Assembly: GCF_019802255.1 (NCBI RefSeq)
Contig: NZ_JAHYSS010000007.1
Span: forward strand, 248,001-312,000
Source: Pedobacter polysacchareus
Lineage (GTDB): Bacteria; Bacteroidota; Bacteroidia; Sphingobacteriales; Sphingobacteriaceae
Direction: 5' to 3'
DNA: 64,000 nucleotides
Position numbers and translations under genes: made by a program. Below are positions 51,472-59,475 of the stretch, in pieces (positions within the stretch are counted from its first letter, which is position 1; each line of letters starts with the position of its first letter). The notes below the pieces were generated by a model. The model was not told where the DNA came from. It made no database searches and saw only the letters and a list, made by a program, of their open reading frames with translations.

Positions 51472-52134
51472 ATGAACATCATAACTTTAACTGCCGACGG
51501 CTCCAATACCTTATTTAATGAAACGATTGGCGAACATTACCACTCCAAACATGGTGCTTTACAAGAAAGTAAACATGTGTTTATTGATGCCGGATTAAAA
51601 CACGTAGCTGTCAATCAACAGGAAATCTCCATCCTGGAAATTGGATTTGGTACCGGACTAAATTTTTTGCTGACACTGGAATATGCGGCAGCCAACAATT
51701 TGGAACTTAAATATACCGGATTGGAGGCTTTTCCCTTGGAATTGGAAGCCTTAAAATCCACCGGTTACCAGCACTATGTTCCTGAAAACATCTGGAATAG
51801 TCTAGAAAACAATTACTTAAACGCACTAAAAACACCAGTAATCCTATGGCCAGGCCAGGAGCTCAGCATCCCGCACATTACACTGGATCAATTTCAAAGC
51901 CCTGCTGCATTTGACCTGGTTTACTACGATGCCTTTTCCGTACAGCATCAGCCGGAAATGTGGTCCGATGAAATCATTGCACATACCTGCAGCTTCCTGA
52001 AATCAGGCGGAACATTTGTCACTTATGCCATCACAGGGAAATTAAAACGTGCCCTAAAAAGTAATGGCTTTACCATTGAAAAACTACCTGGAGCACCTGG
52101 AAAAAGAGAAATGCTGAGGGGAACCAAGCTGTAG
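51472..52134 (+). CDS. mnmD: MnmD-like tRNA wobble-uridine methyltransferase
   Basis: A 220-residue class I AdoMet methyltransferase. Motif I is ILEIGFGTGLNFLLTLEY (~53-70) and motif IV FDLVYYDAFSVQHQPEMW is typical of the MnmC/MnmD methyltransferase half. It would convert 5-aminomethyl(-2-thio)uridine at tRNA position 34 to the methylaminomethyl form. It is a stand-alone MnmD without the FAD oxidase half of MnmC, as in many Bacteroidota and Gram-positive bacteria. Start at the first ATG, ending with the family-typical GAPGKREMLRG. Confidence 0.93.
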   Translation: MNIITLTADGSNTLFNETIGEHYHSKHGALQESKHVFIDAGLKHVAVNQQEISILEIGFGTGLNFLLTLEYAAANNLELKYTGLEAFPLELEALKSTGYQHYVPENIWNSLENNYLNALKTPVILWPGQELSIPHITLDQFQSPAAFDLVYYDAFSVQHQPEMWSDEIIAHTCSFLKSGGTFVTYAITGKLKRALKSNGFTIEKLPGAPGKREMLRGTKL

Positions 52135-52311
52135 TCCCCTGCTTTAATCAAATCCTTCCTCTTTTAAACTGATTTTCCTGCAATTAATGTCATTTTCAAG
52201 GACTCAATTTTTGATGGTACAACAATTAGCGCTGCTTTGTTGTTAAATAGATACGCCCTTTAAAATTATTAAAGACGTTCAAGAAATAATTAGAACAACA
52301 GATAGCTGGCA

Positions 52312-53262
52312 ATGGAAAAAAGAAAATTAGGCAACTCCGATTTATTTGTATACCCGATCACTTTTGGCGGGAATGTTTTTGGCTGGACCATAGACGAGGC
52401 GAAATCCTTTGAAATATTAGATGGCTTCACCGGAGCCGGTTTCAACTTCATCGATACTGCAGATGTGTATTCCCGATGGAAGCCGGGCAACTCTGGAGGC
52501 GAATCTGAAACGATTATCGGTAACTGGATGCAGCAAAGAAAAAACCGGAATGAGGTCATCATTGCAACTAAAGTGGGCGGAGATATGGGGCATGGGAAAT
52601 CTCTTTCTAAAAAAACCATTCTGGAAGGCGTAGATGCTTCCCTGAAAAGACTTAAAACAGATTATATAGACCTTTATCAAAGTCATTATGACGATCCAAA
52701 TACGCCCATCGCTGAAACATTAGAAGCTTACGACGAGCTGATCAAAGTAGGAAAAATCCGTTGGATTGGCGCCTCTAACTATACTGGAGCACGTCTAAAA
52801 GAAGCACTGGAAACTGCTCAAAAATTGAGTCTACCGAAGTATCAAACCTTCCAGCCAGAGTATAATCTATATTCCCGTGAAGGATATGAAAGGGATCTAG
52901 AGCAGGTAGCCATAGACCACCAGCTCGCAGTGATCAATTATTATGCTTTAGCCAGTGGTTTCTTAACCGGAAAATATCGTACAGCAACCGACTTAAATAA
53001 AAGTCAGCGGGGTGCCGGCATTCAAAAATACCTGAACGACCGAGGTTTTAAAATACTGAAAGCACTAGATGAAGTATCCGAACAATACAATGCCACACCG
53101 GCAAGCGTGTCCTTAGCTTGGCTGATTGCCCGCCCTTCTATAACAGCTCCAATTGCTAGTGTGACGAGCCTTTCACAGTTGGAAGACCTCAAAAAAGCAG
53201 CAATGCTGAAATTGAATATGGAAGATATTGCCATCTTAGACGAGGCAAGTAATTGGCAATAA
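52312..53262 (+). CDS. Aldo/keto reductase
   Basis: A 316-residue NADPH-dependent (beta/alpha)8 reductase. Catalytic positions seen: Asp and Tyr in DTADVYSRW (~49-55), Lys in VIIATKVGG, His in YQSHYDD. The NADP-binding C-terminal part holds PASVSLAWLIARPSITAPIASVTS. It matches the AKR group near YajO/Tas-like proteins. The substrate is unknown. Monocistronic, with a hairpin at 53300-53334 after it. Confidence 0.92.
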   Translation: MEKRKLGNSDLFVYPITFGGNVFGWTIDEAKSFEILDGFTGAGFNFIDTADVYSRWKPGNSGGESETIIGNWMQQRKNRNEVIIATKVGGDMGHGKSLSKKTILEGVDASLKRLKTDYIDLYQSHYDDPNTPIAETLEAYDELIKVGKIRWIGASNYTGARLKEALETAQKLSLPKYQTFQPEYNLYSREGYERDLEQVAIDHQLAVINYYALASGFLTGKYRTATDLNKSQRGAGIQKYLNDRGFKILKALDEVSEQYNATPASVSLAWLIARPSITAPIASVTSLSQLEDLKKAAMLKLNMEDIAILDEASNWQ

Positions 53263-53299
53263 TCTTCCGGTACTTGTAAAAATGATAAGACATGTTTAT

Positions 53300-53334
53300 A
53301 AATGCCTTGCTGAATAAAATTTGGCAGGGCATTT
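53300..53334 (+). terminator. Terminator after the aldo/keto reductase gene
   Basis: The stem AAATGCCTTGC/GCAGGGCATTT with one T-G pair and a 13-base loop, then GTCTTT. Confidence 0.6.
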
Positions 53335-53384
53335 GTCTTTATGTGTAAATTATTAAATTACGCCTGTCTAACACCTCATCAGAT

Positions 53385-54500
53385 ATGAAGAACAGTTCCA
53401 GTCAACCATTCAATACAAAATTAGCGATAGTGCTGTTCTCAATTATTTCTCTAGGATACCTGGCCATACTAGGCCGAACAATCCTTGCTCCGCTACTCAC
53501 TTCATTTTTACTGGCTATTTTACTATTGCCACTGGCCAACTTTCTGGAACAGAAATGCAGACTAAAAAGAAGTATGGCCTCCATCATTTCTGTAGTCCTG
53601 ATGATCGCCGTGATTTGCAGTATTTTGTTTTTCCTGGCCAACCAGCTGACAGACCTCTGGCAAGACTGGCCTTTACTGAAACAACAGGGAGAGACCTCTT
53701 TCCATGAACTACAGCATTGGATCTCTTCCAGTTTTGGCGTGAATGCCCAAAAACAGATTGAATACGTGAAAGAAGGAGCCTCAAAAGTATTGTCTACCAG
53801 TGCCGTATTTGTGGGCGCTACCCTGCTTACGCTTTCCACTTCTTTATTATTTCTCTTTTTCCTATTGCTATTTACCTTCTTCTTATTAAACTACAGAAGG
53901 GTATTGTTCAGCTTTTTAACCTCAGTATTTGAAGAACAGCATACGGAAAAAGTAAGTGAAATCGTAAGACAAATACAATACATCATCAAGAAATACATCA
54001 CCGGACTCTTCCTGCAGATGTTCATCGTAACCAGTTTAATGATGCTGGTACTTTGGATATTAGGCGTGAAATATGCTGTTTTATTAGGCTTAATCACCGG
54101 AATATTTAACATCATCCCTTATATCGGGATCTTTAGCGCGCTGGTGATCAGTGTGCTGATCACTTTTGCCACTGCAGGTGCCGCCAAGGTATTACTGGTC
54201 ATCATTGCCTTTATCGCTGTTCATGCCATAGATGGAAACGTGTTAATGCCATTAGTAGTAGGTTCTAAAGTAAAGATCAATGCACTTTTTGCCTTTATCG
54301 GAATTGTGGTTGGGGAAATGGTATGGGGCATCTCCGGGATGTTTTTATGTATCCCTTATCTGGCCATGCTCAAGATCATTTTCGACCGTATTGATACGCT
54401 AAAACCATGGGGAATTCTGCTTGGTGGAGAACATAAGCCGAATAAGAAAAGAAAGGTTTACCGCCTCAGTAAAAACATCAAATTAGAAGAACAAGAATAG
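53385..54500 (+). CDS. AI-2E family permease
   Basis: 371 residues with about eight membrane helices and the central FLLLFTFFLLNYRR segment. The C-terminal family signature AVLLGLITGIFNIIPYIGIFSALVIS, GNVLMPLVVGSKVKINALF and IVVGEMVWGISGMFLCIPYLA is complete. Named for E. coli TqsA, but most members are uncharacterised and some are sodium-driven antiporters, so AI-2 export is not implied. The cytoplasmic tail is Lys-rich. The next small membrane gene starts 22 bp later. Confidence 0.9.
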   Translation: MKNSSSQPFNTKLAIVLFSIISLGYLAILGRTILAPLLTSFLLAILLLPLANFLEQKCRLKRSMASIISVVLMIAVICSILFFLANQLTDLWQDWPLLKQQGETSFHELQHWISSSFGVNAQKQIEYVKEGASKVLSTSAVFVGATLLTLSTSLLFLFFLLLFTFFLLNYRRVLFSFLTSVFEEQHTEKVSEIVRQIQYIIKKYITGLFLQMFIVTSLMMLVLWILGVKYAVLLGLITGIFNIIPYIGIFSALVISVLITFATAGAAKVLLVIIAFIAVHAIDGNVLMPLVVGSKVKINALFAFIGIVVGEMVWGISGMFLCIPYLAMLKIIFDRIDTLKPWGILLGGEHKPNKKRKVYRLSKNIKLEEQE

Positions 54501-54522
54501 TCATAACGTAGGACAGTTAACC

Positions 54523-54819
54523 ATGAGAGAGAGCCGTTCACCGCATATTTTAAATACCTCTGCCAACCTTTTAGGGCTTTGTTTTATCGTACTCACATCG
54601 ATTAAGGTCTCCAAAATGCAGGATGTAACTTTGATTGATGAGACTACCGCACTGGCCATTGTACTATTTATGGCCAGCTGTATGCTCTCCTTCATTTCCA
54701 TGGGAAAATCCTTTGGCGATAGCCGTCGACTGGAAAAAGCGGCAGACATTATCTTCTTATCGGGTCTTGTCGTTCTTTTTTTAACCACAATGATGATTAC
54801 CTTTAACGTCATTAAATAA
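54523..54819 (+). CDS. Small membrane hypothetical protein
   Basis: 98 residues with three predicted membrane helices: ~12-28 (ANLLGLCFIVLTSI), ~42-62 and ~75-95. The loop between the second and third is basic (GKSFGDSRRLEKA). I do not recognise a family. It lies between the AI-2E family gene (22-bp gap) and mazG (11-bp gap) on the same strand, so the three are likely one transcript, without a functional link that can be inferred. Confidence 0.68.
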   Translation: MRESRSPHILNTSANLLGLCFIVLTSIKVSKMQDVTLIDETTALAIVLFMASCMLSFISMGKSFGDSRRLEKAADIIFLSGLVVLFLTTMMITFNVIK

Positions 54820-54830
54820 AACACAACACA

Positions 54831-55637
54831 ATGCCCAATCATATCGCCCCAATAACGGCTGCCGATCCGGCAACCGCATTCCAAAGGTTGTTAACCGTAT
54901 TAGATACCCTCCGTACCGACTGTCCATGGGATAAAAAACAAACGATGGAAACCCTTCGTCACCTCACTATTGAAGAGACTTACGAATTATCGGATGCCAT
55001 CCTGGAAGGCGACCTCGATGAAGTAAAAAAAGAACTTGGTGATGTGATGATGCACCTGGTATTTTATGCCAGAATCGCGTCCGAAACTAATGATTTTACA
55101 ATTGTTGATGTACTAAACAGCGTTTGTGATAAACTGATCAATCGCCACCCGCACATTTATGGTGATGTAGAAGTGAAAGATGAACATGATGTAAAACGCA
55201 ATTGGGAGCAGATTAAACTTAAAGAAGGTAACAAATCTGTGTTGGCAGGTGTTCCTGCAGGTTTACCTTCCCTGGTTAAAGCCAGTCGCATTCAGGAAAA
55301 AGCCAGAGGTGTAGGTTTCGACTGGGATGATAAAACTCAGGTATGGGAAAAAGTCGAAGAAGAACTTCAGGAGTTTAAAGACGAATACAATACTAAAGAC
55401 AATGAGGCCATAGATGTAGAAAAAGCAGAAGAAGAGTTTGGAGATCTGTTATTCTCATTGATCAATTATGCGCGTTTCATTAATATCAATCCAGAAAATG
55501 CATTGGAAAAAACCAATAAGAAGTTCATCAAAAGGTTCCAGTACCTGGAAAGTAAAGCCAAAGAAAATGGTAAAGCTTTGCAAGATATGACCCTTGCCGA
55601 AATGGATGTTTATTGGAATGAAGCCAAAAAAGTTTAA
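54831..55637 (+). CDS. mazG: Nucleoside triphosphate pyrophosphohydrolase MazG
   Basis: A 268-residue tandem-MazG protein. The first all-alpha domain (~10-125) has the strong metal motif EETYELSDAILEGDLDEVKKELGDVMMHLV and the signature CPWDKKQT. The second (~145-265) carries EEELQEFKDE and a further EEFGDLLFSLINYARF motif. It converts (d)NTPs to monophosphates, cleaning damaged nucleotides or lowering (p)ppGpp-linked signals. A complete bacterial-type enzyme. Terminator follows. Confidence 0.95.
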   Translation: MPNHIAPITAADPATAFQRLLTVLDTLRTDCPWDKKQTMETLRHLTIEETYELSDAILEGDLDEVKKELGDVMMHLVFYARIASETNDFTIVDVLNSVCDKLINRHPHIYGDVEVKDEHDVKRNWEQIKLKEGNKSVLAGVPAGLPSLVKASRIQEKARGVGFDWDDKTQVWEKVEEELQEFKDEYNTKDNEAIDVEKAEEEFGDLLFSLINYARFININPENALEKTNKKFIKRFQYLESKAKENGKALQDMTLAEMDVYWNEAKKV

Positions 55638-55638
55638 A

Positions 55639-55678
55639 CAATAAAGCCCTTAATTCAAATGAACTAAGGGCTTTATTG
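55639..55678. terminator. Bidirectional terminator between mazG and the helicase-like gene
   Basis: A perfect 14-bp stem CAATAAAGCCCTTA/TAAGGGCTTTATTG with a 12-base loop. Confidence 0.85.
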
Positions 55679-55710
55679 TTGACAGCCGATGCGCTGATCA
55701 GCTACGGATT

Positions 55711-57042
55711 TTAGCCGTGTTTCTTTTTCATGGTCATCTTTGCCTTCTGGCCGATACCATAATTATAATCCTTAGTATTGCTTTCTTTCTTGTCATGGAA
55801 AGCGCCGCCACCAGTAGGGGCAACATTCTTCTCTTTAACAATCCTGCTTTTATCAAGACCACCGGTTTTGGCAACTTTATCAATCACCAATCCTTCTGGT
55901 AAATCCATCACTGTTAACTTCTTACCGATAGACTGCTCAATCTTCTTCACTTCCACCAGCTCCATATCTGTCGCAAATGTAATTGCAACTACCTCTTCAT
56001 CACCATTTTTCAGAATTCTGCTGAGGAAAGTTTCTTTTTGCTCAGGAACTTCGAAATGGAAGAGGAAAGGAATTCCAGAAAGATCCAGATTAGCCGTTCC
56101 TTCATTGGCAACGATTAAGATCCTGGCTTCAGGAATTTCTTTAAAATCCTCGATATGATCAAATCCATTCTCATCATCAAAGAACAAAGGATTCAATACA
56201 GATACATCACCCGGCCTTGCAGAATGCAGGCTTTTACCCAGTTTCTGAGCCGTTAAACGTGTGTTTACAAAAACAACCACCTTATCAAATACCTCATCAT
56301 CTCTCAATAACATATTGAGTAAATTCACTTTGGTCTTATGATTAGGAACAGGATATAAAATCAGTTCATGAGTGCTTGCCTGATTTTCGCCTAGATCTTC
56401 CACCTCTAAAGTAGTTGGGAAATGCAGGAACTGATCAATCATATAATTCAGTTTTTCATGAACAACGGTAGTAAAGACTAAATGCTGGCATTTACCTGCA
56501 CTTCTTGCCAATTCACAAACCGGAAGCTGCATCCCTTGTTTCACTATGACTTCCGCATCGTCTACGATAAACATCTGCAATTTACTCAGGTTTAAACCTA
56601 GTTTCAGATAAATAGCACGTGCTCTGGTTGGCAAAGCCACCACAATATCCACCCCATCTACCAGATCCAGTACATCCTGCTCTGTCCCTCCGTTTCCGTA
56701 TAAACCCATAATACGGAGGTTTTTATTTTTATTTAATTTCTCAAATTCCTCAATCACCTCTAATACCTTTTCCTTTGAAGGAACAAGGATCAGCACTTTT
56801 GGCGCTTCATCTGTGCTGTATTTCAGGCGCATTAGAACCCCAAGCACATAGTTCGTCGTTTTTCCTGAACCTTCAGGACCAACAGCGATGATATCCTGTC
56901 CGCCAAGAATTCTTGACATTGTTTTTGCCTGAATCTCTTTCGCAGATATATATCCGGCATCAGTCATTGCCGTTACCAGTTGCTTGCTTAGTTTTAATTT
57001 CTCTAATGACACAGTTTCTCTATTAATATTATTATTCCGCAA
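55711..57042 (-). CDS. DEAD-box-helicase-like protein with altered core motifs
   Basis: 443 residues with the two RecA-like halves of an SF2 helicase (~30-215 and ~225-380). Motif I GPEGSGKT (55-62) is intact. Motif II is VDDAE (DDAE, 161-164) where DEAD is normal. Motif III reads FTTV for SAT. In the second half, motif V is VANEGTANLDLSG and the Arg-rich motif VI (HRxGRxGR) is replaced by FLSRILKNGDE. A basic, low-complexity tail (ATGGGAF-like, KAKMTMKKKHG) ends it. ATP binding is plausible; hydrolysis-driven unwinding is doubtful. It may be a diverged RNA-binding paralogue. The start at 57042 gives a typical Q-motif-like region (ISAKEIQAKTMSRILGG). Confidence 0.85.
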   Translation of the reverse strand: MRNNNINRETVSLEKLKLSKQLVTAMTDAGYISAKEIQAKTMSRILGGQDIIAVGPEGSGKTTNYVLGVLMRLKYSTDEAPKVLILVPSKEKVLEVIEEFEKLNKNKNLRIMGLYGNGGTEQDVLDLVDGVDIVVALPTRARAIYLKLGLNLSKLQMFIVDDAEVIVKQGMQLPVCELARSAGKCQHLVFTTVVHEKLNYMIDQFLHFPTTLEVEDLGENQASTHELILYPVPNHKTKVNLLNMLLRDDEVFDKVVVFVNTRLTAQKLGKSLHSARPGDVSVLNPLFFDDENGFDHIEDFKEIPEARILIVANEGTANLDLSGIPFLFHFEVPEQKETFLSRILKNGDEEVVAITFATDMELVEVKKIEQSIGKKLTVMDLPEGLVIDKVAKTGGLDKSRIVKEKNVAPTGGGAFHDKKESNTKDYNYGIGQKAKMTMKKKHG

Positions 57043-57133
57043 ATTTACGTAATATTTAATTGAGGACTGTAGCCTTTTATAATTCGGGAAACATTATAGT
57101 AGAAATCTCGGATTATTCTCTTTAATTTGAAGC

Positions 57134-57601
57134 ATGAAAAACATATCCAATACCCTGAAAAGGCTCTTTTTTGTAACTGCCTTACTACTTAGCAGTACTA
57201 TGATTTCCTTCGGACAGGACAGTAATTCCTATAAAACCAGTCTAAAAGAGATGATGGATGCTTCTGGCTCCGCTGCAACTTACAAAGTTGCCATTGTACA
57301 GACTATAAAAATGCTGAAATCACAAAAAAACGATGTTCCTGAATCCGTCTGGCAAGATTTTGAAGCTACTTTCCTTAAATCAGCTCAGGATGAGTTATTT
57401 GACCTGTTACTGCCAATCTATCAAAAAAACCTGACTGAAGCCGACCTAAAAGCAATCACAGCATTTTACCATACTCCTTCCGGCAAAAAACTTGCTGAAA
57501 AAACACCTTTTATCATGCAGGATTCTATGCAGGCTGGCCAGCAATGGGGAATGAAATTAGGAGAAGAATTCACCAAGAAATTACAGGAAAAAGGATATTA
57601 G
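57134..57601 (+). CDS. DUF2059 exported protein
   Basis: 155 residues. The signal peptide ends near residue 27 (STMISFGQ). The body is helical with the DUF2059 signature: LLPIYQKNLTEADLKAITAFYHTPSGKKLAEKTPFI. The family is widespread in Gram-negative bacteria with no settled role; the location is periplasmic. It converges with the ABC exporter genes across a 107-bp gap holding two hairpins. Confidence 0.9.
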   Translation: MKNISNTLKRLFFVTALLLSSTMISFGQDSNSYKTSLKEMMDASGSAATYKVAIVQTIKMLKSQKNDVPESVWQDFEATFLKSAQDELFDLLLPIYQKNLTEADLKAITAFYHTPSGKKLAEKTPFIMQDSMQAGQQWGMKLGEEFTKKLQEKGY

Positions 57602-57635
57602 GAAAAGGCTCAACTGCACAGCAAATACAGTCATT

Positions 57636-57653
57636 GTTACCACAACCGGTAAC
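57636..57653. repeat. Small inverted repeat GTTACC/GGTAAC
   Basis: 6-bp arms with loop ACAACC, just before the larger terminator hairpin. Function unclear. Confidence 0.35.
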
Positions 57654-57660
57654 CCTATCC

Positions 57661-57700
57661 TACTGAAGTCGGACAATACTGCCCGACTTCAGTATCTTTT
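57661..57700. terminator. Terminator between the DUF2059 gene and the ABC exporter operon
   Basis: A perfect 12-bp stem TACTGAAGTCGG/CCGACTTCAGTA with a 10-base loop, followed on + by TCTTTTC. Confidence 0.75.
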
Positions 57701-57708
57701 CTAAGCTT

Positions 57709-59475
57709 TTAACTCTTCCGTTTACCCTTCAACAAAAGATCCATCGCATGGTCAAGTGTACCAGCGCGCGTCACTTCTCCAGAGTTCACAAAGAAGATCT
57801 CATCTGCATTTTCGATGGTATTTAAACGGTGTGCGATGATCACCAGGGTCGTTTCTTTAGGTAGTTTTTTTAGGATAGCGCTGAGTAACTGCTCCGTAAT
57901 TGTATCAATATTAGCAGTCGCCTCATCCAGGATCAACAATTCTGGGTTTCTTAAAACCGCTCTCATAAAGGCAATCAGCTGCTTTTGTCCCAGGCTAATG
58001 TTATCAGAACCAGAAGTCACTGCCGTATCCAGTCCATCTTCAAAAATGGCCAATAAAGCATCCAGATTCGCTTCCCTGATCGCCTCTTCCAGCTGTTCAT
58101 TGCTGTAATTTTTATATCGGTCATTGCCATATAAAATATTATCCCTCACCGTCCCTGTAAACAAAAAAGGTTCCTGCAAAATGAAGCCAATTTTAGCGGC
58201 CCGCTCTTCATGGGAATAAGAACGAATGTCTTTACCGTTCAATAAAACTGTTCCTTCCGTGGCATCGTATAAACGCGCAATCAAGGATGCGGTAGTTGTT
58301 TTCCCGCCACCTGTAGGGCCAATCAGGGCGTAAGTTTTTCCTTTCTCCAGACTAAAGCTGATGTCGTGCAAAATCTCTTTGCCGCTGGTATAAGAGAAAT
58401 GAACATTTCTGAATTCCAGCAAAGCATTAGCAGTTTCTGAGCTTTCTTTGAGCTCTTTGAGCTGCTGCAAATCATTTTTCATGGATAAGATTTGAGAAAT
58501 CCGATCCCATCCTGCCATGGCAACCTGGAAATTTGCCCATAACGCGGCCAACTGTCTCAATGGATTATAGAAATTGGTAGCATAAGAAAAATAACTGACC
58601 AAGAGTCCGATCGTAAACTGTCCTTCAGAGATCAGGTAAATTCCAAACAGCAGCACAATCAACTGTGCCATGCTCGAAAACAATCCATAAACAGGCATTA
58701 AAATATTATTGGCCAGCCCTGCCCCTATGGCTGTTTTATAATTGTGGCGATTTGCCTCATCAAATCTTTTCCGGAAATAATCTCTTCTGTTGAAGGCAAT
58801 GATCACTTTAAAATTATTCAGACTTTCCTGAATTTCGGCACTCAGACCACCAACACTTTTCAGATTGGAAGCATTTCTTCTTTTCACCCATGGGGATACC
58901 AGCGCGGTAAAAATCAGGATTAGCAATGCTGGAACCAGGGCCGCAGCACCCAGCTCAAAATTGATCATCAATAAGAAAATACCGGCACCAGTCATCGTCA
59001 CGATACTGCCAATAAACTGCATCAGCGACTGAGAAAAGAACTGATTGATCTTATCCGTATCATTGTTCACCCTGGAAATCAGATCTCCAGCCTTATTCTC
59101 ATTAAAAAAGGCTACAGGAAGCTCCTGAAGCTTATTAAAAACCGCATTCCTCAAGGTGTACAGCATACGCTGCCCCACCCCGCCCATTAGTTTTGTCTGA
59201 AAATATCCCGTACAGAAAGCCAGTAGATACATACCAAATATGATTCCTGAAAAGACAAGAACACCATGATAATCTTTAGTGCGGATATAGGCATCAATGG
59301 TATGTCCGATTAATAGTGGCCCCAATAAAAGTAAACCAGAGTTCAAAAGGATAATCCCTGAGGCAATCCACAGGTTTTTCTTCTCCTCAGAAATCAATTG
59401 AATCAGTTTTTTTAAGGCCTGAAAAGTAGACTGTTTTTCTTCCTGGCCACTATTCTGGTTAAGGCTGTAATTCAT
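57709..59475 (-). CDS. ABC exporter half-transporter, subunit with the catalytic Walker B
   Basis: 588 residues from Met at 59475 (MNYSLNQNSGQ); the frame extends 13 codons further up inside the partner gene (to 59514). Coordinates inside the protein below use the longer count. Six membrane helices (~50-330) are followed by a nucleotide-binding domain (~365-600) with Walker A GPTGGGKTT, Walker B LLILDEATANID (Glu531 present) and His562 in IIAHRL. The ABC signature is ISLGQKQ, with Leu in place of the first Gly (LSGGQ). Together with the partner gene this is the pattern of a heterodimeric exporter with one degenerate ATP site. Substrate not known; drugs, peptides or lipids are all possible. 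Confidence 0.93.
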   Translation of the reverse strand: MNYSLNQNSGQEEKQSTFQALKKLIQLISEEKKNLWIASGIILLNSGLLLLGPLLIGHTIDAYIRTKDYHGVLVFSGIIFGMYLLAFCTGYFQTKLMGGVGQRMLYTLRNAVFNKLQELPVAFFNENKAGDLISRVNNDTDKINQFFSQSLMQFIGSIVTMTGAGIFLLMINFELGAAALVPALLILIFTALVSPWVKRRNASNLKSVGGLSAEIQESLNNFKVIIAFNRRDYFRKRFDEANRHNYKTAIGAGLANNILMPVYGLFSSMAQLIVLLFGIYLISEGQFTIGLLVSYFSYATNFYNPLRQLAALWANFQVAMAGWDRISQILSMKNDLQQLKELKESSETANALLEFRNVHFSYTSGKEILHDISFSLEKGKTYALIGPTGGGKTTTASLIARLYDATEGTVLLNGKDIRSYSHEERAAKIGFILQEPFLFTGTVRDNILYGNDRYKNYSNEQLEEAIREANLDALLAIFEDGLDTAVTSGSDNISLGQKQLIAFMRAVLRNPELLILDEATANIDTITEQLLSAILKKLPKETTLVIIAHRLNTIENADEIFFVNSGEVTRAGTLDHAMDLLLKGKRKS

